Of a DNA stretch of 64,000 nt, positions 53,326 to 60,873 are shown piece after piece (within the stretch, counting starts at the first letter, position 1; the number at the start of each line of letters is the position of its first letter). This DNA is from RH-AL1 sp965198485. GTDB taxonomy: Bacteria > Pseudomonadota > Alphaproteobacteria > Rhizobiales > Beijerinckiaceae. The translations under genes were made by a program, and so were the position numbers. The notes under the pieces are model-generated. The model did not search any database. It was not told the origin of the DNA and saw only the letters and a list, made by a program, of their open reading frames with translations. The stretch lies in the NCBI GenBank assembly GCA_965198485.1, contig CBDAPQ010000005.1, forward strand, positions 2,046,001 to 2,110,000, written 5' to 3'.

Positions 53326-53793
53326 ATGAGACGTCTCTGGATATGCGTCGCAATCGTGTCGCTGCTGTCCGGATCGGCATCGTCGGAAGGCATCCCCTTC
53401 GCCGCCCCTCCAAACCTGCGCCCTTCCAGCAACAACGCGTACGTGCCGAGCTTGGGTGAGATCATGCAGATCGTCCAATCCAAGCACATCAAGCTCTGGC
53501 AGGCCGGCTCCGCAATGAATTGGCCTCTCGCGGCTTACGAGGTCGATCAGATCAGCGACACGTTCCTGAGGACGGCGATCTTCTACGAAGACATACCCTC
53601 GCGTTACGTCCTCGCGGTGCAGGTGCCGTTGGCAGCCATGAAGAAGGCCGCCGGAGCAGGTGACGGCCCGGGCTACGACGTCGCCTTCGCGATGCTGAAC
53701 GACGCCTGCAACGCGTGCCATAGGGCGGCGAACGTCGGCTTCGTCGTCATCAAGACGCCGACGTCCTCCCCCTTCGTGGATGAGAAGTTCTGA
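53326..53793 (+). CDS. Small periplasmic monohaem cytochrome c
   Basis: This 155-residue exported protein has a signal peptide (1-20, GSASS-EG) and one haem site (CNACH) near residue 128, followed by a short tail GFVVIKTPTSSPFVDEKF. C-terminal haem placement with helices before it resembles cytochrome c' -like helical proteins. The ATG follows GGAGCACG. It may accept electrons under stress or low oxygen, by context only. A GTAGTTTCCG box lies 80 bp upstream. Confidence 0.83.
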   Translation: MRRLWICVAIVSLLSGSASSEGIPFAAPPNLRPSSNNAYVPSLGEIMQIVQSKHIKLWQAGSAMNWPLAAYEVDQISDTFLRTAIFYEDIPSRYVLAVQVPLAAMKKAAGAGDGPGYDVAFAMLNDACNACHRAANVGFVVIKTPTSSPFVDEKF

Positions 53794-54085
53794 GAGGATC
53801 GATCGCGGTCCTCCCCAAGTCCCGGTGCCATCCCGGCTGATCCGACCGCGGCCGATGCGATGGAAGTCGGAACCCTCGCGACCCGCATGCCGGAGCTGCC
53901 GGTCTGGACCACGCATCGGCATGGCGCCGGCGAACGAGAATGGGCGCGGTGCTCTCGAAGCCCCTTCGCGGGTATCGGCCGAACGATCGTGGAACTATCC
54001 GTCTCACGTGCGGGAGACCTGGACCTGGCATTCGCGCGGCTCGTGCCGCCGTGGTCCCGCTTTTTGCCGTCGCTTTCAGATCGAG

Positions 54086-54122
54086 GTGGTGACCGCTCAC
54101 CGACGTGGTGACCGCTCACCGA
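54086..54122. repeat. Two tandem palindromes, period 19 bp
   Basis: GGTGA CCGC TCACC occurs at 54088-54101 and again at 54107-54120; the full 18-19 bp unit (GTGGTGACCGCTCACCGA) is repeated directly. Each unit is an inverted repeat, as for two adjacent dimer-binding sites. A box GTAGTTTCCG follows 7 bp later. Confidence 0.7.
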
Positions 54123-54127
54123 AGTGA

Positions 54128-54137
54128 GTAGTTTCCG
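54128..54137 (+). promoter_or_regulatory. GTAGTTTCCG box 2, upstream of lipoprotein gene
   Basis: This is an identical copy of the 10-mer, 194 bp upstream of the ATG at 54322 and adjacent to the tandem palindromes. Confidence 0.45.
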
Positions 54138-54321
54138 TGGCTTCCGCCGCACCGGAGACGATCTCTAGATCACGGCCTTCGCGCTCGAAGAGCAGACATC
54201 GATCGAGAGCGAGGGACGGGACCCTGGTCCCGCTCCGCCCGTGCGCCGAGGATCAGTCTCCATGAAAACCCGCAACCTCGCCATGTCCGCCATCCGTGGG
54301 ATCGGGTCGCAAGGGACGCTC

Positions 54322-54903
54322 ATGCGCAGGGCAAGGCTCGTCGCCGTCGGGCTGCTCGCGCTCGGCTTGGGTTCCTGCGTGATCTCCGACAAGCCGCTGA
54401 TCGTGGGAACCAAACCGATTTTCGGCGACCGCTTCGACGCGGTCCTGTTCCGCGACTTTACCGAGGGTGCGGGCTATTCCGCGCAGAAGGTCGGCTATCA
54501 TTGGAGCGACGGCTACTACCTCCGCGCCAGTGCGGGCGGCAAGCACGTGGTGAGGTTTGCCGCCGAGATGTTGTCGGCCACCGACTTCCTGATCGAGCGC
54601 AGCCAGGACGACCGCGCCGCGGGCCAGGCCAAGCTCTTCACATACTTCATCGCGCGCAAGGTCGCCGACGGCGCCTACCTCGTCGCCCCGCTGAACGAGA
54701 ACGATCTCTCGGCCGCGGACCGCGAGGCGATGTGCGACAAGGATCAGCCCGAGGGCTTCTGCTCGATCAAGGACCACGATCAGCTCATGACCTCCGCGCG
54801 GGCCACCGAGGGCAAGACCCTGAAGAACGCCTCGGTCGCCGTCCTGACGTTCGGGGAAGAGCTGAAGGCCGCGAGTGCTCCCGTCGTCGGAGCGCAGAAA
54901 TAG
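54322..54903 (+). CDS. Hypothetical lipoprotein
   Basis: The 193-residue protein has a lipoprotein signal (MRRARLVAVGLLALGLGSC, lipobox LGSC, Cys19). The mature part is soluble, with GYHWSDGYYLRA and IARKVADGAYLVAPL stretches and a Cys pair (MCDKDQ, GFCSIKD). The ATG at 54322 has GGGACG upstream; an open frame begins at 54241. No domain is recognised; it is probably an envelope stress protein by location. Confidence 0.72.
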   Translation: MRRARLVAVGLLALGLGSCVISDKPLIVGTKPIFGDRFDAVLFRDFTEGAGYSAQKVGYHWSDGYYLRASAGGKHVVRFAAEMLSATDFLIERSQDDRAAGQAKLFTYFIARKVADGAYLVAPLNENDLSAADREAMCDKDQPEGFCSIKDHDQLMTSARATEGKTLKNASVAVLTFGEELKAASAPVVGAQK

Positions 54904-54958
54904 TCAGCGGCGCGCGATGCCGTCTTTCGGGCGCGACGCAGCGCCCGTTAGCCTCTGC

Positions 54959-54968
54959 GTAGTTTCCG
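54959..54968 (+). promoter_or_regulatory. GTAGTTTCCG box 3, upstream of slipin-cydAB
   Basis: This is the third identical copy of the 10-mer, 158 bp upstream of the slipin ATG and just before a 27-bp direct repeat. Confidence 0.45.
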
Positions 54969-54994
54969 AAGCTGGACCACAAGCGTCAGGAACC

Positions 54995-55053
54995 GGTGAA
55001 GCGTCCCGCCGGCGCCATGACTGTAGGGTGAAGCGTCCCGCCGGCGCCATGAC
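54995..55053. repeat. 27-bp direct repeat upstream of slipin gene
   Basis: A 27-bp unit beginning GGTGAAGCGTCCCGCC and ending GCGCCATGAC occurs at 54995-55021 and 55027-55053, separated by TGTAG (period 32). It is exact. Each copy includes an ATG, but neither leads to a gene. It may be a paired binding site or a recent duplication. Confidence 0.7.
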
Positions 55054-55116
55054 GCTCTCGCTCGTGCGCCGCATGCTTCATTCCGCTTGCCTCGGCGGAA
55101 GCCGCGAAAGTGCCCC

Positions 55117-55929
55117 ATGCTGCCGCTGACCTATTCGCTTCTGCCGTTCGTCGTCATCGTCGGCGGGTTTCTCCTCGCCTCGAGCATCAAGATCCTGCGC
55201 GAATACGAGCGCGCGGTCGTCTTCACGCTGGGACGCTTCAAGTCGGTGAGCGGCCCCGGCCTCGTGCTGCTGATCCCGCTCGTGCAGAAGATGGTCCGCG
55301 TCGACCTTCGCATCCAGGTGATCGAAGTACCGAGCCAGGATGTGATCTCTCGCGACAACGTCTCGATGAAGGTCGACGCCGTCCTCTACTTCAAGGTGGT
55401 CGACCCCGAGCGCGCCATCATCCAGGTGCAAAATTATCTGCCCGCCACCAACATGCTCGCGCAGACCACGATGCGCGCGGTGCTGGGGCAGCACGATCTC
55501 GACGAGATGCTGTCGGAGCGCAAGAAGCTCTCGACCGACGTGCAGGCCATCCTCGACGCGCAGACCGAGACCTGGGGGATCAAGGTCAGCAACCTCGAGA
55601 TCCGCACCGTCGAGCTGACCGACAACATGGTCCGCGCCATCGCCAAGCAGGCCGAGGCGGAGCGCGACCGCCGCGCCAAGATCATCCACGCCGAGGCCGA
55701 GTTCCAGGCCTCGCAGACGCTGGTCAACGCCGCCAACATCCTCGCCAGCAGCCCGGCGGCAATGCAGCTGCGCTACCTGCAGACGCTGACCGAGATCGGC
55801 GCCGAGCAGAACTCGACCGTGGTCTTCCCGATGCCCATCGACATCGTCAAACCCTTCCTCGAAATGTTCGACAAGCCCGCGCGACCCGTCGCCATGAACG
55901 GCGTCGACCGCCAGCCGGCACACTCGTGA
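55117..55929 (+). CDS. Slipin-type SPFH/band 7 membrane protein
   Basis: This 270-residue stomatin relative has one N-terminal hydrophobic hairpin (about 5-24), a PHB/SPFH domain (about 28-190: EYERAVVFTLGRF...GLVLLIPLVQKMVRVDLR) and a C-terminal coiled coil rich in Glu/Ala (KQAEAERDRRAKIIHAEAEFQAS). Slipins organise membrane microdomains and oligomerise. The ATG at 55117 fits the family. It is 38 bp upstream of cydA, so it probably belongs to the bd-oxidase transcript. Confidence 0.9.
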   Translation: MLPLTYSLLPFVVIVGGFLLASSIKILREYERAVVFTLGRFKSVSGPGLVLLIPLVQKMVRVDLRIQVIEVPSQDVISRDNVSMKVDAVLYFKVVDPERAIIQVQNYLPATNMLAQTTMRAVLGQHDLDEMLSERKKLSTDVQAILDAQTETWGIKVSNLEIRTVELTDNMVRAIAKQAEAERDRRAKIIHAEAEFQASQTLVNAANILASSPAAMQLRYLQTLTEIGAEQNSTVVFPMPIDIVKPFLEMFDKPARPVAMNGVDRQPAHS

Positions 55930-55967
55930 GCGCGGTCCGTTTCTTCCATCGTCCGACGGTCTGAACG

Positions 55968-57374
55968 ATGGCGCTCGACCCTCTGATGTTGTCGCGGATC
56001 CAGTGGGCCTGGGTCATCTCCTGGCACATCCTGCTGCCGGCCTTCACCGTCGGCCTCGCCTCCTACATCGCCGTGCTGGAAGGCCTCGCCTTCTTCACCG
56101 GCAAGCAGGTGTGGGCGCGGCTGTCGGCGTTCTGGACGCCGATCTTCGCCGTCTCCTTCGGCATGGGCGTCGTTTCGGGCATCGTCATGCCGTTCCAGAT
56201 GGGCACGAACTGGAGCCGCTTCTCCGACAGCACCGCCAACGTGCTGGCGCCGCTGCTCGCCTACGAGGGGCTGACCGCCTTCTTCCTTGAGGCCTCGTTC
56301 CTCGGCGTGCTGCTGTTCGGCCGCAAGCTGGTGCCGGCCTGGGTGCATTTCTTTGCCGGCTTGATGGTGGCAGCGGGTACGCTGTTCTCGACCTTCTGGA
56401 TCCTGTCGGTGAACAGCTGGATGCAGACGCCGGCCGGCTTCCGCGTCGCCGACGGCCGCTTCTTCCCCGAGGACTGGATGAAGGTGATCTTCAATCCCTC
56501 GTTCCCGTACCGCTACGTCCACAACGTCACCGCCTTCTACATCACGACGGGCTTCGTGGTGCTGGGCGTGGGCGCCTGGCTGCTCCGCCGCGGCCGCTCG
56601 AGGGACGAGGCCGCCCTCATGGTGCGGATGGCGCTGAACCTCCTGATCGTTCTCGTGCCGGTTCAGATGGTGGTCGGCGACCTGCACGGCGCCAACACCG
56701 GCAAGTACCAGCCGGCCAAGCTCGCCGCCATCGAGGGACGCTACGACACGGTGCACCCCGAGCCGCTCACCCTCTTCGGCATCCCCGACGACAAGACCGG
56801 CACCATGCACTACGCCGTAGAGGTGCCGCTGCTCGGCAGCCTGCTGCTGACCCATTCCTGGGACGGCGGCATCAAGGGCCTCGACCAGTTCCCCGCCGAT
56901 CAGCGCCCGCCCGTGGGGCCGCCGTTCTTCGCCTTCCGCATCATGGTCGGCATCGCAATCCTCATGCTGTTCGTCGCCATCGCCGGGCAGGTGCTGCTGC
57001 GCCGCCGGCGGCTCGACCGCTCCGTGTGGTTCCTGCGGCTCTGCCAATGGACGGCGCCGCTCGGCTTCGTCGCCGTGATCGCCGGCTGGACGACGACGGA
57101 GGTCGGCCGGCAGCCCTGGACCGTCTACGGGCTGATGCGCACCGCGCATTCCGTGACGCCCTCGCTCACCGGCTTCGACGTGGTGCTATCGTTGACCCTC
57201 TACGTCCTGGTGTACCTCGTCATGTTCCCGACCGGGTTCGCCGTCATGGCGGGGATCGTGCGGCGCGGCGTCCCCACGTTCGACGAGGCGCCGGCCCCGA
57301 TCGAGGCGGGCCGGCCGATGCCACCCTACGTCGTGCCCGCGGCGGGCGCGCCGATCCCCGCCGCCGGAGAATAG
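55968..57374 (+). CDS. cydA: Cytochrome bd-type quinol oxidase subunit I (cyanide-insensitive type)
   Basis: This oxidase subunit binds haems b558, b595 and d and oxidises quinol. In the 468-residue protein, His20 and His185 match haem ligands, Glu100 and Glu108 lie in the proton path, and GRQPW is present. The Q loop after GDLHG is short, as in the CioA (cyanide-insensitive) group. There are about nine hydrophobic helices. High-affinity oxygen use suits low-oxygen or stress conditions. cydB follows 4 bp after the stop. Confidence 0.95.
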   Translation: MALDPLMLSRIQWAWVISWHILLPAFTVGLASYIAVLEGLAFFTGKQVWARLSAFWTPIFAVSFGMGVVSGIVMPFQMGTNWSRFSDSTANVLAPLLAYEGLTAFFLEASFLGVLLFGRKLVPAWVHFFAGLMVAAGTLFSTFWILSVNSWMQTPAGFRVADGRFFPEDWMKVIFNPSFPYRYVHNVTAFYITTGFVVLGVGAWLLRRGRSRDEAALMVRMALNLLIVLVPVQMVVGDLHGANTGKYQPAKLAAIEGRYDTVHPEPLTLFGIPDDKTGTMHYAVEVPLLGSLLLTHSWDGGIKGLDQFPADQRPPVGPPFFAFRIMVGIAILMLFVAIAGQVLLRRRRLDRSVWFLRLCQWTAPLGFVAVIAGWTTTEVGRQPWTVYGLMRTAHSVTPSLTGFDVVLSLTLYVLVYLVMFPTGFAVMAGIVRRGVPTFDEAPAPIEAGRPMPPYVVPAAGAPIPAAGE

Positions 57375-57378
57375 GCCC

Positions 57379-58380
57379 ATGTGGCACGCCCTCGTTCCCA
57401 TCTGGACGGTCATCCTCGGGCTCGGCGTCTTCATCTACGTGTCGCTCGACGGCTTCGATCTCGGCGTCGGCATCCTGCATGGCCTCGCGCCGCCGGCGCA
57501 GCGCGAGACCATCATGACCTCGATCGGGCCCTTCTGGGACGGCAACGAGACCTGGCTGATCCTCGGCGGCGTCGGCCTGCTCGCCGCTTTCCCGCTCGCC
57601 TTCGCCATCATCATCCCAGCGGTCTACTTCCCGATCCTTGTCATGCTTCTGGCCCTGGTGTTCCGCGGCGTCGCCTTCGAGTTCCGCTTCAAGCACAGGC
57701 ACCTGCGCCGGTTCTGGGACGCGGCGTTCTGCGGCGGCTCGCTGGTCGCCACCTTCGCCCAGGGCATGGTGCTCGGCAGCTTCATCCAGGGCTTCAAGGT
57801 CGAGGGGCGGCTCTTCGTCGGGTCGTCCTTCGACTTCTTCACGCCCTTCGCGTTGCTGACCGGCGTCGCGCTGGTGTTCGGCTACGCGCTGCTCGGCGCC
57901 GGCTGGCTGGTGATGAAGACGGAGGGGCCGCTGCAATCCTGGTTTCGTCGCGCCGAACGGATCTGCCTCTTCGGCGTCTCCTGCTGCATCGTGGTCGTGA
58001 GCCTGTGGACGCCGCTGGCGAATGCTGCGATTGCGCAGCGCTGGTTCATCTGGCCCAATGCCCTCTATCTCCTGCCTCTGCCGCTCTGCGCCGCGGCGGC
58101 CGCCGCCTACACCTGGCGAGCGCTCGATCGCGACGGCGACATGCAGGCCTTCGTCGGGGCCATCGCGCTTTTCGTCGTGTCCTATCTCGGCATCGCGGTC
58201 AGCCTGTGGCCGATGATCGTGCCCGGCCACTACACGCTCTGGGAGGCCGCCTCTTCCGAAAGCACCCAGGCCTTCCTGCTCGTCGGCACGCTGGTCCTGC
58301 TGCCCGTCGTGCTGTTCTACACGGGCTGGTCGTACTGGATCTTCCGCGGCAAGGTGCGCGAAGGCTTCGGCTATCACTGA
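57379..58380 (+). CDS. cydB: Cytochrome bd-type quinol oxidase subunit II
   Basis: This 333-residue subunit has eight to nine hydrophobic helices with the conserved N-terminal block (VSLDGFDLGVGIL, GPFWDGNETWLI). The ATG lies just after AATAGG following cydA. No small CydX-like gene follows; the next 100 bp contain only a GTAGTTTCCG-like box and the start of the BON gene. Confidence 0.95.
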   Translation: MWHALVPIWTVILGLGVFIYVSLDGFDLGVGILHGLAPPAQRETIMTSIGPFWDGNETWLILGGVGLLAAFPLAFAIIIPAVYFPILVMLLALVFRGVAFEFRFKHRHLRRFWDAAFCGGSLVATFAQGMVLGSFIQGFKVEGRLFVGSSFDFFTPFALLTGVALVFGYALLGAGWLVMKTEGPLQSWFRRAERICLFGVSCCIVVVSLWTPLANAAIAQRWFIWPNALYLLPLPLCAAAAAAYTWRALDRDGDMQAFVGAIALFVVSYLGIAVSLWPMIVPGHYTLWEAASSESTQAFLLVGTLVLLPVVLFYTGWSYWIFRGKVREGFGYH

Positions 58381-58393
58381 CGTGCGGCGATGA

Positions 58394-58403
58394 GTACTTC
58401 CCG
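58394..58403 (+). promoter_or_regulatory. GTACTTCCCG, near copy of the box upstream of the BON gene
   Basis: It matches GTAGTTTCCG at 8 of 10 positions and lies 101 bp upstream of the BON protein start. It could place this gene in the same regulon. Confidence 0.3.
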
Positions 58404-58494
58404 AGGCTGCACCATGAACGTGCCCGCCGCCATCTTGTCCTTGGACGCAGCAACCGCAGCCCATGCGGCCGTTCCGACCAATTTGGAGAAGACC

Positions 58495-59145
58495 ATGATC
58501 AACGATGAAGCCCTGCAGAAGGCCGTGCTGGCGCAGCTGCGCTGGGAGCCCAGCGTCGATGCGGCCCACATCGGCGTCACCGCGGACGATGGCATCGTGA
58601 CCCTGACGGGGCACGTCGAGTCCTTCGCCGGGAAGCACGCCGCCGAGACCGCGACGCGGCTCGTCAAGGGCGTCACCGGCGTCGCCGAGGAGATGGAGGT
58701 CCGCCTCGCCTTCGATTTCCAGCGCGACGACGACGTGATCGCCGCCGCCGCCGTCGATCGCCTAGCCTGGGACGTCTCGGTGCCGCGTGACGCCGTCAAG
58801 GTCTCGGTGGACAAAGCCTGGGTCACGCTAACCGGCGAGGTGCTCTGGCACTACCAGAAGGATGCCGCGGAGCAGGACCTGCGCCGCCTCTACGGCGTCG
58901 TCGGCGTCTCCAACCAGATCACGATCAAGCCGCGCGTCGACGTGTCGAACATCAGCGACAACATCATGCACGCGATGCATCGCTCGTGGTTCTTCGACCC
59001 CAAGACCATCGACGTCAGCGCCACGCTGGGGCGGGTCACCCTGACCGGCACCGCGAGGTCGCCGCACGACCGCAACGTCGCCGCGACGACGGCCTGGGCC
59101 GCGCCCGGCGTCACCGACGTGATCAACGATATCCATCTCGCCTGA
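58495..59145 (+). CDS. BON-domain protein with three BON repeats
   Basis: BON domains bind phospholipid or peptidoglycan-related ligands and occur in stress proteins such as OsmY. The 216 residues hold three units at about 2-70 (DDGIVTLTGHVESFAGKHAAE), 77-145 (DKAWVTLTGEVLWHYQKDAAE) and 148-216 (TLGRVTLTGTARSPHDRNVA). No signal peptide follows the ATG at 58495, which has a good TTTGGAGAA site; the longer frame from 58390 is not better. Probably cytoplasmic or periplasmic stress protein. Confidence 0.87.
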   Translation: MINDEALQKAVLAQLRWEPSVDAAHIGVTADDGIVTLTGHVESFAGKHAAETATRLVKGVTGVAEEMEVRLAFDFQRDDDVIAAAAVDRLAWDVSVPRDAVKVSVDKAWVTLTGEVLWHYQKDAAEQDLRRLYGVVGVSNQITIKPRVDVSNISDNIMHAMHRSWFFDPKTIDVSATLGRVTLTGTARSPHDRNVAATTAWAAPGVTDVINDIHLA

Positions 59146-59185
59146 TCGGTCTTGACCGATCCCGCCGCATCGACAAGGAGCCGAC

Positions 59186-60013
59186 ATGGGTTACCCGACG
59201 CTGATGGTGCACCTCGAGCTCGATCGCGCCAACGCCGGCCTGCTCGCGTTCGCCGGCGGGATGGCGGCACGCTTCCATTCGCGCGTCGTCGGCATCGCGA
59301 CGGGACAACCCATCGCCTACGCCTCGGGCGACGGCTACGTGCCCGGGGACATGATCCAGCAGGACATCGTCGATTTGGAGAAGAGGATCGACGCGCTCGA
59401 GGCCGAGTTCCGCAAGGCCTTCGCCAAGAGCAACATCGCGATCGAGTGGCGCTCGACCGTCACCTATGGGCCGCTCGCCGACTACCTGGCGAACGAGGCC
59501 CGCTGCGCCGACCTGATCCTGACCGGCTCGCCCGGCAAGAAAGGATCAACCGGGTCGGTCGTCGCCGACGTCGGCGCGCTGGTCCTCCAGGCCGGCCGGC
59601 CGGTTCTCATCGTGCCCGCCGCGGCGAAGGCGCTGAAGCTCGGCAAGGTCGTCGTCTGCTGGCGCGACACGCGCGAGGCCCGCCGCGCCGTCGCCGATAG
59701 CCTGGGCCTCCTCAAGCAGGCGGACACCGTCGACGTCGTCGAGGTCACCTCTGACGACCTCATGGCCGCGACCCGGTCCCGTCTGCAGGACGTGGTCGCC
59801 TGGCTCGGCCTGAACGGCGTCAGCGCCACGCCACTTGCCACGCCGGCCAACGGCAACGAGAGGGCGACGCTCGCCTCCTTCATCGAGGAGCGTGGCGCCG
59901 ACATCGTGGTCGCGGGCGCCTACGGGCACAGCCGCATGCGCGAATGGGCGCTGGGCGGCGTGACGCGCGACTTGTGGATGCACTCCGACCATTGCTCCTT
60001 GCTCTCGCACTGA
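59186..60013 (+). CDS. Universal stress protein, tandem-domain form
   Basis: The 275-residue protein has two Usp folds. The first (about 1-145) has ILTGSPGKKG...GALVLQAGRPVLIV; the second (about 150-275) ends with GAYGHSRMREWALGGVTRDLW, the ATP-binding G-x2-G-x9-G pattern in changed form. AAGGAGCC precedes the ATG. Tandem Usps are typical of low-oxygen or dormancy islands. It lies 40 bp after the BON gene. Confidence 0.92.
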   Translation: MGYPTLMVHLELDRANAGLLAFAGGMAARFHSRVVGIATGQPIAYASGDGYVPGDMIQQDIVDLEKRIDALEAEFRKAFAKSNIAIEWRSTVTYGPLADYLANEARCADLILTGSPGKKGSTGSVVADVGALVLQAGRPVLIVPAAAKALKLGKVVVCWRDTREARRAVADSLGLLKQADTVDVVEVTSDDLMAATRSRLQDVVAWLGLNGVSATPLATPANGNERATLASFIEERGADIVVAGAYGHSRMREWALGGVTRDLWMHSDHCSLLSH

Positions 60014-60071
60014 CGTGGCCGTCTCCCGACGCACTCCTCCTTCACCCCTGCCGACGATCGGACCGACCCTC

Positions 60072-60482
60072 ATGAACATGGGACTGCAATTGGCGGAGGC
60101 GATCGCCCATGCCGCGACCGCCCACGCCGAGGAGCTCGGCATCCGGGTGGCCGTCGCGGTGTGCGGAAGCGACGGCCGCATTGTCGTCGTCCTGAAGATG
60201 GACGGCTCCGACGTCCTGGCCGGCCATGAGGCCATGCGCCGGTCGATGACGGCCGCTGGCGCCGGTCTGCCCAGCCAACTCGCCCGCGATGCCAGGAACG
60301 CCGTGACGTCGGCCTCGATGGAGGGCATCGGGCTGTCTCACCAGGCCGGCGGCTTGCCCCTCCTCTCCGCCCAGCGCTGCTTCGGCGGTATCGGCGTCTG
60401 CGGCGGGACTGAGGAGCAGGCCGTCGACTGCGCCGCCGCCGGCGCCGCGGTGATCCCATGCAGGGTCGGCGCCGAGGTCTGA
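60072..60482 (+). CDS. GlcG/HbpS-family protein
   Basis: This 136-residue protein has the GlcG/HbpS (haem-binding) fold: GLQLAEAIAHAATAHAEELGIRVAVAVCG, DGRIVVVLKMDGS and the glycine-rich end GGIGVCGGTEEQAV. Some relatives bind haem; others are accessory to diol or glycolate use. The frame is open to 60015 (GTG); the start among ATG 60072, ATG 60078 and GTG is uncertain. It follows the Usp gene closely. Confidence 0.82.
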   Translation: MNMGLQLAEAIAHAATAHAEELGIRVAVAVCGSDGRIVVVLKMDGSDVLAGHEAMRRSMTAAGAGLPSQLARDARNAVTSASMEGIGLSHQAGGLPLLSAQRCFGGIGVCGGTEEQAVDCAAAGAAVIPCRVGAEV

Positions 60483-60539
60483 GGCGCCGCGGACGCGATG
60501 ACGATGGGATGCTGAGGCCTGAGACGAGCGGCGTCGACC

Positions 60540-60811
60540 CGCGCCTGAGCGTGATCCGCAAGCTCGGCCGGGGCTCATCACCGGCGCCGCCGCCGACGAT
60601 GCAGCGGCATCGCCACCTACAGCCAGGTCGGGGCGCAATACGGCTATTTCCTCGGGACGATGCTATTTCAGCCTGCCGCTGATGATCGTCATCCAGGAGA
60701 TCAGCGCCCGCATCGGCTACGTCACCAGTCGCGGCATCGCCGAGAACCTGCGGCGGCACTACTCGTGGGTGGTGCGCGGCATCGTGCTACTGCTGCTCGT
60801 CGCCAACTTCT
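60540..60811 (+). pseudogene. Nramp-family metal transporter, truncated and frameshifted
   Basis: Joined frames read RKLGRG, LITGAA, GIATYSQVGAQYGYFLG, and SLPLMIVIQEISARIGYVTSRGIAENLRRHY...LLLLVAN. This is the N-terminal quarter of an Nramp transporter (LITGAADDDPSGIATYSQ is the family pattern, with DPS lost). Several frameshifts are needed and the homology stops at about 60811, before the other helices. It ends against the alcohol dehydrogenase gene, so a deletion removed the rest. Confidence 0.75.
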
Positions 60812-60873
60812 CGACGCAGGACCACGGGTGTTGCTCGAGAGAGGCTCGGGAAGTCGCGACCAGCTTATCGCCG

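Larger units (their letters stand above)
53794..54321. other. 528-bp region without a supported gene
   Basis: Open frames here on both strands look compositional. The region holds tandem palindromes at 54088-54120 and a GTAGTTTCCG box at 54128-54137, so it is probably a long regulatory region for the lipoprotein gene. Confidence 0.5.

Noticed and set aside
53673..54152. 159-codon minus-strand frame after the cytochrome gene
   Set aside because: Ser/Arg-rich composition, no motif, and it crosses the tandem palindromes; it is probably non-coding.
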